Below are positions 10,894 to 21,096 of a DNA stretch of 64,000 nucleotides, in pieces. Source of the stretch: Hysterium pulicare CBS 123377 (Eukaryota; Ascomycota; Dothideomycetes; Hysteriales; Hysteriaceae); NCBI GenBank assembly GCA_000467715.1, contig AJFK01000067.1, forward strand, positions 40,871-104,870, read 5' to 3'. Under the pieces are notes generated by a model. It saw only the letters and a program-made list of their open reading frames with translations. It made no database searches and was not told the DNA's origin. Within the stretch, counting starts at the first letter, position 1; every line of letters begins with the position of its first letter. A program made the position numbers and the translations under genes.

Positions 10894-12745
10894 ATGCCTG
10901 CGTATGTAACTATTGGTCTTCTTGTGTCTCGTCCTCGCTAATAGTAAATAGACCTGGGGATCAATACCGGCTGGCAAACATTGAGAATCCATTCGAAGAG
11001 AAACCGCCACGCTTGAGTAACTTCACAGCCCAGGAAATTGCGACATTACAGAGCCGGCTGAATAAACAACTTGGACCTGAATATGTGTCTACAAGACCTG
11101 GTGCTGGAGGTGGCAAGGTAGCATATTTAGCTGCTGAGAAGGCTATAAACTTGGCAAACGAAGTGTTTGGGTTCAATGGATGGTCGAGTTCAATACAACA
11201 AGTGCAGATTGACTTTGTAAGTCGATGAGAAGGTGCACGGAAGAGTGAAACTAATGTTCTATTAGGTGGACGAGAACCCAACTAGCGGGAAGATCAGTCT
11301 AGGCCTATCCATAATCGTTCGGGTTACGCTGAAGGATGGCACATTCCACGAGGTACGTTGTTTGGACGATGGGTGTACGATACGTATTGATCATGGTTCA
11401 GGACATCGGCTATGGGCACATTGAAAACTGCAAAGGCAAAGCAGCAGCCTTCGAAAAAGCTAAAAAAGAAGCTGCTACAGACGCTCTAAAGAGAGCCCTA
11501 CGAACGTTCGGCAACGTTCTAGGGAACTGCTTATACGACAAAGACTATCTCAAGCGCGTGGGAGCCATCAAAGCACCGCCGTCCAAATGGACCGCAGAGA
11601 GACTGCACAGACATCCGGACTTTGTTTCGCCCAAGAAGGAAGACCCAGACGTTGTGCCAGAGAAAGAAAGCAGACTTACGCGCGTATCTAGCGAGCAGAC
11701 GATTGCTTCAGCTGGTACCGAATTTGAGGACGAATTTGGGGGCAACCTTTTCGATGGAGTGGACATCAGCGACAACCAAGGAGACGAGTTCACATTTGAT
11801 GCCATCACAGAACAGAGCGGTCCAAAATTACTTGAAGCACCTCCCCAGGCGCCACCGCAACCACAGGCAGCTCAGGTAAATCAACAAGGCGGTGCAACGA
11901 CGCGTCAACCGGTACCTCGCGTGCAATCCATGCCTGCAATGCGACCGCAGCCTGGAAACCAACAAGGGCAACAGTTGCACCACGCGCAGCATGCTAGACC
12001 ACCCGTACCACCCAGAGTTGCTCCTCAAACACCAAATGGAAACCAGAATATCCGACCTGAACTCAATCGAGGACGAATGCCACCTCCCCAGAATGACACG
12101 CATCCACCCCCTCGCCCTCAGCAACAACAACAAATTGCTCAAAACCAAGGCCAACGACCAAATCCTCACTCATCATCTGAAAAGGGTCCACAGCAGGTAC
12201 CACAGGTAAAAAATGAAATTCAACGGAATAACCCTATCCCTGCTCCGCCTACCTCGCATGAACCTCCTGTTGGGTTTGTGACATCCCGCGCAGCTGAGTT
12301 GATCCAGAATATCGAGACTAAGAATGCTCCGCTTCCTACCAATGTCCCTGCATTCAATCCCCATGCTGAGAGCCCGTCCATAAGACGCACAGGCGGATTC
12401 GACCATACAACATCAAAACCAGTTAGTCGGCAACTAAATGGGGGTAACGAGCAACAAGCTAATCCGAATGCCAACTCTCATTCGAGATCGAACTTTATCC
12501 ACCCGCAAACCGATACCAACAGAAGAATTGGCATGCCAATGGCAGCGCACAGTCCGCTATCAAATAGAGGCGCTTACAAACCACCAGGCATGGTTGCAGG
12601 GATAAAAAGGGGGGCCGATACGATAAGTAGGCCACCACTGGCAGACATGAGTAACAAGCAAGCAGAGGGTGGTGTAGCTGATGGGTCAGACGCCAAAAGG
12701 ATAAGGCCGGAAGGGACGGAGAACGATAACGCGGTCCGCACTTGA
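10894..12745 (+). CDS. RAD52: DNA recombination and repair protein Rad52
   Basis: Rad52 anneals single strands and loads Rad51 onto RPA-coated DNA during homologous recombination. There are four exons, 10894-10901, 10952-11216, 11266-11352 and 11402-12745, giving 567 residues. The first coding exon is only 8 nt (ATG CCT GC). The annealing domain covers roughly residues 20-190, with the [46 protein letters not shown] and [23 protein letters not shown] type blocks characteristic of the family. The rest is long and disordered, rich in Pro, Gln and Asn. At about residue 412 it contains FVTSRAAEL, which resembles the FVTA-type Rad51-binding motif of yeast Rad52. A basic C-terminal patch ([14 protein letters not shown]) may be a nuclear signal. 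Confidence 0.96.
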
Positions 12746-14002
12746 GGTTATCATTTCATATTATTAGGATGCATATGATTTTGTAGCGTGTTCGGAGTTC
12801 AGGAGGTTCAGCCGGACTACGTTTTGGAGTTAGAAGAATTGGGATTTTGAAACATGTCTTAAGACACAAATTTTTATGGATACCAAGTAGCCAGCAGGGA
12901 ATGGAATAAAAGGCATCACGATTGGATTGCCAGGAATCTTGATATGTGAACCAATCGTAATATCTTGGATATTATATACAATATCTCTTCGTTCATCAGA
13001 TACCGTCGTATACAAAATTGTGACAGCAGCGGCCGTAGCCTCAGTGCTTGACTCTATTTGTTTTGTCATCACCTGAACGTAAGAGAAATTGAATCTGGCT
13101 TGTTCGACCAAGCAAAGGCATGCTCGTGAAAAGCATCCAGCAGACCCTTGAAGAAAAATCTTTGGAGTTCCTCGCATCAAGAATAAGCCCCATCGAGTTA
13201 CCCCTCCAACAAATCCAATTCCAAAAGGATCGAACTTGAGAAAGGGCAATCGCATAACTATCCATCTCGACGAAAATACCCTCATGCTCGTCCTCCCGAG
13301 AGGACCAATGCCGCTGCACCCAGACACCTCCTCCACTCCCAGAGCAAAGAACCGCCGTTCATCTCGTTCAAGGAAAAGCGGACTCATATCTTCGTCCAGA
13401 TGCCAGACCCATCGCAAGAGACGTTGATCCTAGTCCGAGAGAGAGTACAAACGGTGTGCAGAGTGAGGTCAATGGGAAGTAGACGAGAGAGGCCGCGTTG
13501 CTTCTATGGCGGCGCGTTGGCGCGATGTGCCTGCAAAAGCCGGTTGTCCGGGGACTTTCTCCCAAAGCATTGTGTGAGTGAGGTGCTCAGATCCGAAGAT
13601 CGTGAGTCTCTGTGTGTGAGCTTTGAATGCGATTCTTTGAGCGAGGAACTGGAGGAAAGAAGAGTTCGGAGTCGGAGAAGATTTGATTTTGCGAGGGCAG
13701 CTGGAAGATTGTTGGTCCGAGCCGGGGCGAAGCGCTAGGCAGAGGCTGGGTCGGGCCAGGCGGAAGCGTGAAGGCTGCCTCAAGGATGCCGTAGATGCCT
13801 TGGTGACTTCGCGAGCTGTGGTTGTTCTTTATTCACGCGCGCCAGAGCTTTAAACGTCGCCCGTCCTTTTGTTCCACCACCACTACAAACCCTTTTGTTC
13901 TGCCGTTTGTCTTCCTCTTCTATTAAACGCCAGTTCCAGCTCCCCTCAGATCTTTCGAGCTACCAGAGCTATCACGTTAAAAGGCTTCGATCAATTCGCA
14001 CC
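12746..14002. other. Intergenic region between RAD52 and RAE1, with one doubtful minus-strand frame
   Basis: No gene is confidently recognised. A minus-strand frame at 12830-13417 stays open for 195 codons, but its first codon is TTG and the first in-frame ATG is near 13387. It encodes hydrophobic and aromatic stretches without a family resemblance, and the opposite strand is equally open. The last 150 bases before 14003 are pyrimidine-rich and serve as the RAE1 leader. Confidence 0.4.
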
Positions 14003-15217
14003 ATGTCTGGACTTTTTGGCGGCGCGGCTGCTACGACTGCAGCGGCTAGCAGCACACAAGGCGATACAAGCAAGGATGTCGAAGTACCTCAAGGCGACCT
14101 GCCTACAGACAGCATTTCAGACCTTGCTTTTTGTCCATCGGCCGACTTCCTCGCCGTGGCATCTTGGGACAGCAAAGTACGAATCTACGAGGTTGCAGGG
14201 AGTGGAATCGCAGGAAAATGGATGTTCAACATGGATAAACCAATACTCGGCGTTGGCTGGTCACGAGTAAGCTCAAAGAAACGTTCCCCTTCATGTCTTG
14301 GTGTAGATAGCTAATGGTTTGGTGTGCAGGATGGTACAAAAATTGTAGGAGCTGGCGCAGACTTCAAAGCCGTCATGGTGGACCTACGAAGTAACCCATC
14401 GCCTGGTCAAGTGCAGTCAACGCAGGTTGCAGAGCACAAAGATACAATCAAAAGTGTCAAATGGTTTCAGAACAATGGAAACGACTACCTCGCTACTGGT
14501 TCATGGGATAATACTGTGAAGTTCTGGGATCTTCGTTCTCCAGCTCCAATGGGGGAGCTGGACCTTCAACACAAGATCTATTCAATGGATGTGAAGAACG
14601 ACCTCCTTGTTGTTGCCACCGCCGAACGTCACATTCATATGGTCAATCTACAAAACCCCAGTAAAATTTACAAGACCATAACTAGCCCGCTGAAATGGCA
14701 GACTCGTGTCGTGAGCTGCTTTACGGATGCTACCGGCTTCGCAGTCGGCAGTATTGAGGGGCGCTGCGCTATTCAGTATGTGGAGGACAAGGACACTACG
14801 TATGCACTCCCTTTAAACATTTCAAAGACCCAAGTCACTAACTGTCTATTCAGGCTCAACTTCTCTTTCAAATGCCACCGCCAACAAGACCCAAGTCAAC
14901 GCGACGTCGCCAAAGTTTACTCCGTCAACGCCATATCCTTCCACCCACAGCACGGCACTTTCAGCACGGCAGGCAGCGACGGTACATTCCACTTCTGGGA
15001 CAAAGATGCCAAACACCGACTCAAAGGCTACCCAGAAGTCGGTGGCTCTATCACAGCGACAGGCTTCAACAAGGACGGCAATATCTTTGCCTATGCTGTC
15101 AGCTATGACTGGAGCAAGGGCTACTCATTCAACACGCCACAGCAACCACTCAAGCTCAAGCTGCACCCGATTATTGGAGATGAATGCAAACCTAGGCCGG
15201 GTAGTAAGAAGCGGTAG
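14003..15217 (+). CDS. RAE1: mRNA export factor Rae1/Gle2, WD-repeat protein
   Basis: Rae1 (Gle2) is a seven-bladed WD40 propeller that binds the GLEBS motif of a nucleoporin and supports export of poly(A) RNA; it also acts in mitosis. There are three exons, 14003-14266, 14330-14799 and 14854-15217, giving 365 residues, as expected. The N-terminus MSGLFGGAAATTAA is nucleoporin-like. Blades are seen as DSISDLAFCPSADFLAVASW, the DTIKSVKWFQ...YLATGSWDNTVKFWD block, the Rae1-specific SPLKWQTRVVSCF and GFAVGSIEGRCAIQYV, and VNAISFHPQHGTFSTAGSDG followed by FHFWDKD. The second intron is 54 nt, divisible by three and free of stops, so its retention would insert 18 residues without a frame change. 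Confidence 0.95.
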
Positions 15218-15974
15218 TTTTCTACCTCGCTACATCGCTGCTTGGCTAATGCGTCTGTGCTTAAGATAGGGTCCAGAGCATTCTTTGGCCGAAAACAAAG
15301 CTACAGGAGAAAAGTTTGGCTCGGCTTGCAGGTTCCGTTTTTTAGGGCTGTTTTACAAGAAAGCGCTCGTCGGTATCTTGCATTCAAGTTAAAGTTATTT
15401 GCTTTTTCTGATTGGTATTCGATTGGATTTTCCGTGGATAGCGAGCTTCATTGGTGGCGTATGGCGTTCTAATCCTCCAAACATCGTCTGGTATTTTGCA
15501 GACGCTTTTCAGAAAGTTTCGAGTGGGAAAGGGGCAGGTTGTTGAAACGGGTGTCAGATTGTGGAACCCTTGTACGATGGGTGATCCCAAGGCTGGGCGA
15601 GGAGAATACTTTACATAGCTTCAATTGAAGGGCTTAAGAGCACTACTGTCGAATTATTACCGTGCTATGTGACTATTTGCCCGGCAAGGGGATTTGGTAG
15701 GTATTGATCAAAGTACAGGATTTTGATCCTAATACGGATGGAACGGAGACGATAATGGAAAAATGATTTAGAATTTGATTTCATACAATTGATAATATCT
15801 CTATAGATAAAAATGGGGGCATCTAGTCCACGGGAGTTCTAAGTCTTCCCTGTTTCTGCATCCCATTCCTTGACTAAAAGTATTAATCTTTCCACAAAAG
15901 ATACTCCTACCTTCGTATATCGTATACATCAGGCCTTCAACAGGCGCAGTAGGTGTGTCGAAGACAAGGCTCCA
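15218..15974. other. Intergenic, RAE1 3' flank
   Basis: No gene is seen. Most of it is the 3' flank of RAE1; the part near 15700-15830 is AT-rich. It leads into an open but start-less minus-strand frame described separately. Confidence 0.45.
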
Positions 15975-16362
15975 TCAACCAAACGGTATAGCATATCCAC
16001 AGAGCAAAACACATTGCATATCAGGGATGTAGGTACTGATATCAGCTTGATGAACACCGCTTAACCGAACATGCATTCTTCGCCCTTCAGCATAAACGAG
16101 AAACCCATCGTTTACAGGTTCAACATCGGAGACAATGGGTGCCTCTTCTATATTAAAACCCTCCTGTTCACTTGATGCAGAATTAAGTCCTGGGGCTCTT
16201 CCGCTGGCCAGGTGGGGTTTTGCGAGGTAGGAGTTGGTGTAGGAGATAAATATGTTTCTCGAATTTGGAGTGTGGAAGGATTGCACCACGTCGATATTCT
16301 CTCCCCAGCGGATGTTTCGTGACCACAGAAGGTCGGCTGTAGTTTCGCAGCGAAATAGATCT
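15975..16362 (-). other. Open protein-like frame without ATG, downstream of LTO1
   Basis: A minus-strand frame stays open for 129 codons immediately behind the LTO1 stop, with no ATG in its first two thirds. It reads like real protein (for example RNIRWGENIDVVQSFHTPNS and GFLVYAEGRRMHVRLSG) and opens right after a TAG that could serve as a splice acceptor. A further protein-like segment in another frame follows near 15890-15955 (APVEGLMYTIYEG). It could be internal exons of a gene whose start overlaps LTO1, a decayed copy, or chance. I do not recognise the family. Confidence 0.25.
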
Positions 16363-16365
16363 CTT

Positions 16366-16989
16366 TCAAGCTAAGAATCTCTTATCTCCAAAATCCTCCA
16401 TATTATCCTCCTTTCTCTCATTCCTCGCAACTTTGATCTGGCGTGACTTCTTCGCGCCGCTCGACGAAGACGCTTCAGCAACAGGAGCCATTGCATCTCC
16501 TTCTCCAACGATCCGCTCGATTACTTTTGCTTTGGCCCCTGCACGCTTCAATCGATCGTCAAAGTCCGCAACGGCTTCTTCCGTGTTTTCCGTCGAGAAA
16601 GTCTCTGGTTCTACTAGTGCGTAGAGAGTCTGGATATGTTTCTCTAGACGGGGGTTTGGCGGAAGGAGTGGGAGTTTCTCCTTTCCCTCTTCAGTCATCT
16701 TAGACTCAACCGCAGTACCGGAGCACTCTTTCTCTTCTGAAATCTCCGTGGCCGGACTCGATGCCGCAGATTTCCCTTGCTCTTTCTGTTGAGGTAGCCT
16801 CGAAGCCCAGACGACAGCTTTTCCATGTAGCATGCCCATTGCGGCGAACTTCTCGAAGCCCTTTTCCAAGCCGAAAACTCGGCCTTCGATACGGCCGGCT
16901 CGAGCACCGTCGACGACGCCTGCGTCATAGCCTTCTTTGTAGTATTGGTCCTCAAGATCGAGGAGGGTGTCGAAGGGATCTTCCTCCAT
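16366..16989 (-). CDS. LTO1: Lto1 homolog (ORAOV1 family), adaptor for ABCE1/Rli1 maturation
   Basis: Lto1 with Yae1 recruits the cytosolic iron-sulfur targeting complex to the ribosome-recycling ATPase Rli1/ABCE1, allowing its Fe-S clusters to be inserted. It is a single-exon gene of 207 residues. The signature is a run of glycines spaced four apart, G-x3-G repeated six times, at residues about 20-45 (YDAGVVDGARAGRIEG and onward), preceded by the acidic, aromatic DPFDTLLDLEDQYYKEG. The middle part is Glu/Lys/Pro-rich and probably flexible, and a second conserved helix follows (LEKHIQTLYALVEPETFSTE). Yeast Lto1 ends in a C-terminal Trp needed for targeting; here the protein ends FGDKRFLA, so that terminal Trp is absent as read, which may reflect fungal divergence or a missed last exon. 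Confidence 0.82.
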   Translation of the reverse strand: MEEDPFDTLLDLEDQYYKEGYDAGVVDGARAGRIEGRVFGLEKGFEKFAAMGMLHGKAVVWASRLPQQKEQGKSAASSPATEISEEKECSGTAVESKMTEEGKEKLPLLPPNPRLEKHIQTLYALVEPETFSTENTEEAVADFDDRLKRAGAKAKVIERIVGEGDAMAPVAEASSSSGAKKSRQIKVARNERKEDNMEDFGDKRFLA

Positions 16990-17742
16990 TATGATTCAAG
17001 CGAATTGTCGTTATGGGGGTGTTTCAAGGAAGAGGTTACTTTCATACCTGGGAACGTGCTTAGGCGACTAGTCTCGATTAGTACTAGATACCTTCACGAT
17101 ATCCATTGACTTCATCAAGTACTGCCATCTGTGTAATACCTCTTATCCCTCTCATGCGAATCTCCAAAATAAACAATGCCTGTTTCTTGGAGGCTGGTGT
17201 GCTAGGTCTGAGCAGTTCCTCCTCCGAACCGGGCTCTTTCCGGCATTTACAGATTGCTCTCAGCCTCGATGTCTTCTACAAAGAAGGGCAAAACTAGCAC
17301 CAATGACATGAGTAAGTCAAAGCCAAAGGTCTGAGTTTCGGTTGCCACATGTTTCAAGGGTACACTACGTATGATCTCTACTTCTCTCTCTTCTATGTCT
17401 AGCAGGCATGCCTACTGGTCGAACAGTACCTAGATTCTTTTAGATAACGCAGTGCCGAAAGTGTCAGGCTCCACCTACAATGGCAACTTCTTTGGGTACT
17501 TGACCAGGATATAGTGCTCTAATATAGCGTCTTTCCTTTTTTGCAGGTTCTGCTATCATAATTACCCTTTCTCCTTCAGAAAGTACGGATGTGGTCCTCC
17601 ATCATATGAAGGAAAGAGCAGTCTAACAGCGCACTTCCATAACATCTCACTCTGCTACACTAAGCCATCACTGGTGAGTCAACTCCTCTCATAAAAATCA
17701 AAACTGGATCCACAAGAGAAGACTTCCTGAGCTGCTCAAATT
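16990..17742. other. Intergenic, promoters of LTO1 and the 46-residue-module gene
   Basis: This stretch separates divergently oriented genes. No coding content is recognised. A leader-like segment around 17640-17740 contains possible splice signals (ggtgagtc at 17674 and cacaag before the ATG), so a 5' untranslated intron is possible but not shown. Confidence 0.4.
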
Positions 17743-18726
17743 ATGTACAGCCCAATGCAGTCTGCGCCCGGAAGGCGTCCTCCAACCCTCACATCAAGCA
17801 GCATGCAACGGAAAAGCTACACCACTCCCCGCTACAGTAACAGCAATCGCGAATACTCCTCCTTCAATAAACGCGAACCTGCTGCTGAGCATCCGGATGG
17901 CAAATCCAACTACCGTATCATCGAAGACGGTGGTTGGGAAAACAAAAAGCATTTCATGGAGTCGTACAACTTACGCACTCACAACCCTGACGACTTCAAA
18001 GAGGCGAATGCTATTTTAGACGGATTTAGGAAGGTCGATACGCAAAAGCATGAGACGAAACGTGACACCTCCAACTACTACTCCAGCAATCAACGTGCTC
18101 CCTCCGCTCTCCTGCCACACGAGAAGTCCGATTATCGCATCATCAGAGATGGTGGCTGGGACAACACGAAGCACTTTATGGACTCCTACGGTCTACGCCT
18201 ATCCAATCCGGAGGATCATGCAGAGGCAAAATCCATTCTGGACGGATTCAGGAAGTTCGACGCGCAGCAGTACCAGTCTCAACACGGATATGGAGGTAGA
18301 TCTAATGAGCCGGATGATGAAGAATACACTCCACATAGGGAGAATTCCTACGATGGGTATGAAGCGGAAATGTCAGATTATCGCTGGTCGATGAGTGATG
18401 ACCACCGTGATGGAATGAGGGATGAGTATACTTGTGAGCCGTATGAGGGCCGTTATGAGCCCTGGCATGGTATGGATTCTGAGGCTCCGTGTCAAGACCA
18501 TCAAGAAGGAGGATATGCAGGAGATTTCAATGAGCTGGAATATCGTGGTGAATACAATGAACCAGAGCATGATGGCGGATACGATGGCCCCGGGTATTGT
18601 GAGCAAGACGGTAGGGATGACTACGACGTCGGTTCTAACGATTGTAATTATGATGATGGCGATGGGGGATTTGATGATGGTGGCTACGATGAAGGTGATG
18701 GCGAGGGTTGGGGATACGAGGAGTGA
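17743..18726 (+). CDS. Uncharacterised protein with two copies of a 46-residue module and an acidic Gly/Asp/Tyr tail
   Basis: The 327-residue protein is intronless in coding and belongs to no family I can name. Two modules of exactly 46 residues are present, at about 54-99 and 128-173. Both follow the pattern K-S-[ND]-Y-R-I-I-x-D-G-G-W-[ED]-N-x-K-H-F-M-[ED]-S-Y, then LR, NP-[DE]-D, EA and ILDGFRK-x-D. A third copy lies in the small gene at 20278. The region after residue 180 is low complexity and strongly acidic, dominated by Asp, Gly, Tyr and Glu (DDGDGGFDDGGYDEGDGEG near the end), and is probably disordered. There is no signal peptide or membrane segment. The modules are alternating charged and aromatic and are probably a small helical fold or a peptide-binding unit; this is inference. 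The pair looks like an internal duplication. Confidence 0.8.
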   Translation: MYSPMQSAPGRRPPTLTSSSMQRKSYTTPRYSNSNREYSSFNKREPAAEHPDGKSNYRIIEDGGWENKKHFMESYNLRTHNPDDFKEANAILDGFRKVDTQKHETKRDTSNYYSSNQRAPSALLPHEKSDYRIIRDGGWDNTKHFMDSYGLRLSNPEDHAEAKSILDGFRKFDAQQYQSQHGYGGRSNEPDDEEYTPHRENSYDGYEAEMSDYRWSMSDDHRDGMRDEYTCEPYEGRYEPWHGMDSEAPCQDHQEGGYAGDFNELEYRGEYNEPEHDGGYDGPGYCEQDGRDDYDVGSNDCNYDDGDGGFDDGGYDEGDGEGWGYEE

Positions 18727-19132
18727 GGAGTGAGTACTCGGATACTGAATGGCTTATTCAATGCATGGCCTGACACCTTTCCCAGATGCTAAAAGCCAAA
18801 TCAAGTTACGGATCATTGCTACTTCAGCCGTACTCGAAACATCACGTTCAAGCTCCTGGGGCTAGTATGAAGCATTATCGCCAATAGATGAGAAATTCAA
18901 GTGGTTACTAAAACTTCGAACACGTTTCTTCATGTATGTGGTTTGGCGTTTAAAACGAGATAAGCCTACGATCACGCACCACCGGTCAGTAACGCAAACT
19001 ACGAGAAGAGTATATAAACTAATTTCTTACTGGTCTTTAGTGCCACGAACAGCCATTCCTCAAGCCACATAGCTGGACTTTCAGCTAGACCTGTATCCAG
19101 CAAGTACGGTTCAACTACCATACTGCAGTACT
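18727..19132. promoter_or_regulatory. Intergenic region with TATA-like element before the 19133 gene
   Basis: TATATAAA is present at 19011-19018, 115 bp upstream of the ATG at 19133, a usual distance for a fungal TATA box once a short leader is allowed for. Nothing else is recognised. Confidence 0.4.
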
Positions 19133-19650
19133 ATGGCACACGAAACATCAACGATCTCGAAAAACTCGCGTACTGCATCAGAATCCTACCCGAACAACGA
19201 AAAGGAAACCGAACCGGTGAGCCTGAAGCATTCCACCCGCCGAGTGTTCCCTCTTATCTGAGTATCCAGGCCGCGCACGTCACCTCCAATGAGGCAACTG
19301 ACATGGCAGATGAACGCACCTTCGAGAACAATTCGCCTCTCGAAGTGGTCCAACCGGCTGACCGAATCAGAGGAAAGGGATATCTTCCTCGCATGTCTAA
19401 AGTGTCAACCGAAGCCATTTTCGAAGGTTGCACATCCAGCGAATCGGATATGCAGTCTTCCTCTCCGAAAGACAACTTCCTATCCACAGAAGAGAAGGTT
19501 ACATTAGACAATGAAACGGAGGAGAAACGCCCGTATCCTTACCGCCTACTGAAGGATATGCCATCAATCGGGGAAGCCCACGGTACTAATGAAGGCAACT
19601 ACTCTGACAAAGACTCTCAACCGAGGATAATTCTTCCGCCAGAGAGCTAG
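19133..19650 (+). CDS. Small hydrophilic protein, uncharacterised, between the two module genes
   Basis: Two exons, 19133-19216 and 19270-19650, joined in phase 0 by a 53 nt GT-AG intron, give 154 residues. The product is rich in Ser, Glu, Thr and Lys and looks disordered; it has no signal peptide, membrane segment or known domain. Near the C-terminus it has KRPYPYRLLKDM, which faintly recalls the YRIIxDGG start of the 46-residue module in the neighbouring genes, but the rest of the module is missing, so a relationship is only a suggestion. Support for the gene is the clean splice, a TATA-like element upstream and position in a run of same-strand small genes. Confidence 0.5.
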
Positions 19651-20277
19651 AGTGTCCGCGTTTGAGACATTCATTTGAACAGTATTACAGGACGGATTCT
19701 GTACACGTGGATCATCAAAGAAATTTAAGTAACAACTCTGAGCAGGAGAAGTGAGATCGGCTCGCGGCTTGGAGGAGGCTAGGCAAGTATAAGATTTTAA
19801 CAGGGAGAGAGGCTTTGAAGAATTCAACGTGATGATGTTGGCCGATCCGTGGCATAGCTTGCAAGGGTCTCTGCTGCGAATTAGGTAACTCTCATTTGTT
19901 TGCATCTCCGCGAGAAGGAGATGTATGTACCGAGTGACTTTTTAAGGTATTTCGAATGATCAAGCTCTTTCAAGGTTCTTAACCGTGCTTGTATTCGCAC
20001 CGAAGATGATGCAGCTCCATATTTGGTTCTGAGACCTAGGCCAGTAAGCATTCACTATTTCTAATGTCTACACATGACTCGCTTCAAGGCCACTTCCCCA
20101 CCACCCCATATTTAAATCATAAACCAGTCTCTCAAAACACCACCGCTAAAACATACCAACATCAACTCAACCCAAAAACCACACAATCAAAAGTACTTGC
20201 CCCCAAACCCCTTGCCTCCGATCTTCGCCCAGAGCTAACATCTTCTTCTACCCAGCTACAGCTACCAAACAACCAAC
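19651..20277. promoter_or_regulatory. Intergenic region and leader of the small module gene
   Basis: No gene is seen. From about 20085 the plus strand is rich in C and A with few G, ending in ccaaacaaccaacATG, typical of a highly expressed fungal leader. A TATTTAAA element at about 20108-20115 may act as a TATA box. A CCCCT word, the stress-response-element core, occurs near 20207, inside the presumed leader; one copy has little weight. Confidence 0.35.
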
Positions 20278-20514
20278 ATGTCCTCCAACAATAACAACAA
20301 CTCCACCGCCACCAACTCGGGCGCCACCAACTCCAGTGCCTCCCAAAAATCCAACTACGCCATGGTCAAAGAAGGCGGCTTCAGCGGCAACAAGAACTTT
20401 ATGGAGTCTCATGGTCTCCGTATGGGCGAGCCATCTGACGATGCGGAGGGAAAGGCGATTCTGGATGCTTACCGTCAGGTGGATGAGCAGGCTGCGAAGC
20501 AGGGCAAGAAGTAG
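20278..20514 (+). CDS. Small 78-residue protein with one copy of the 46-residue module
   Basis: This intronless 78-residue protein has an N-terminus of about 23 residues rich in Asn, Ser, Thr and Ala, then one module at residues 24-69 and a short basic tail (AAKQGKK). The module aligns without a gap to both copies in the 17743 gene: KSNY at its start, GG at positions 10-11, NFMES, GLR, then AILDAYRQVD at its end. It has no signal peptide and no membrane segment. The strong ATG context and the C/A-rich leader suggest good expression. I cannot name the family; such short single-module proteins may be the ancestral form, with the 327-residue neighbour a duplicated and extended version. Confidence 0.8.
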   Translation: MSSNNNNNSTATNSGATNSSASQKSNYAMVKEGGFSGNKNFMESHGLRMGEPSDDAEGKAILDAYRQVDEQAAKQGKK

Positions 20515-21096
20515 CGTGGGTGTTTATCACATCTGATATTCAGGACGATTATACGACATGGGTATGGAGGCTGGCTGACATATTGGCGGTCTTCATCTAA
20601 GAACTGCTTGTAGCTTAGGTTTTCAATCTCTAATCTAAGCTTCTCACTTCAACTCTTTTCTCAGCCTTTAAAGACTAGAAAGGTAGACCATGACACTTCT
20701 TAGATACTCGTAAGGACGGCAACTGGATTTCAGGCCTCTCCCAGAGCCCAAGTCGGCTGGGTAGAGCGAGAACACCGAATCTGGTAGGGCTAGGCTTACC
20801 TTCTATTGGCCATTGCTTACTTCACCGGCCAGGCATATGCGAACATAAGATTCCGCATTCTTTCAACCCAAACCGGCAACTGCGCACACGTGACCCGCGC
20901 TAGACCGCCTGCTTCACTGGACTAGATATAAGTCTTCTTTCGCCCAACCTCACTAAAACTCTAAGCCACCACTCCCTTGCTCTAGAACCCTCATCCGTAC
21001 AGCTCCCTCCTCGTCAAAGCCGGCTGTGCATCGTGTTCATAAAGCTAACAACCTCATCCGGACCAGCGCAGCTTATCCAAATTCCGCCTGCTCAAG
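20515..21096. other. Intergenic region
   Basis: No gene is recognised. It contains the 3' flank of the small module gene and the promoter of the 21097 gene, with a pyrimidine-rich leader from about 20930. Confidence 0.45.
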
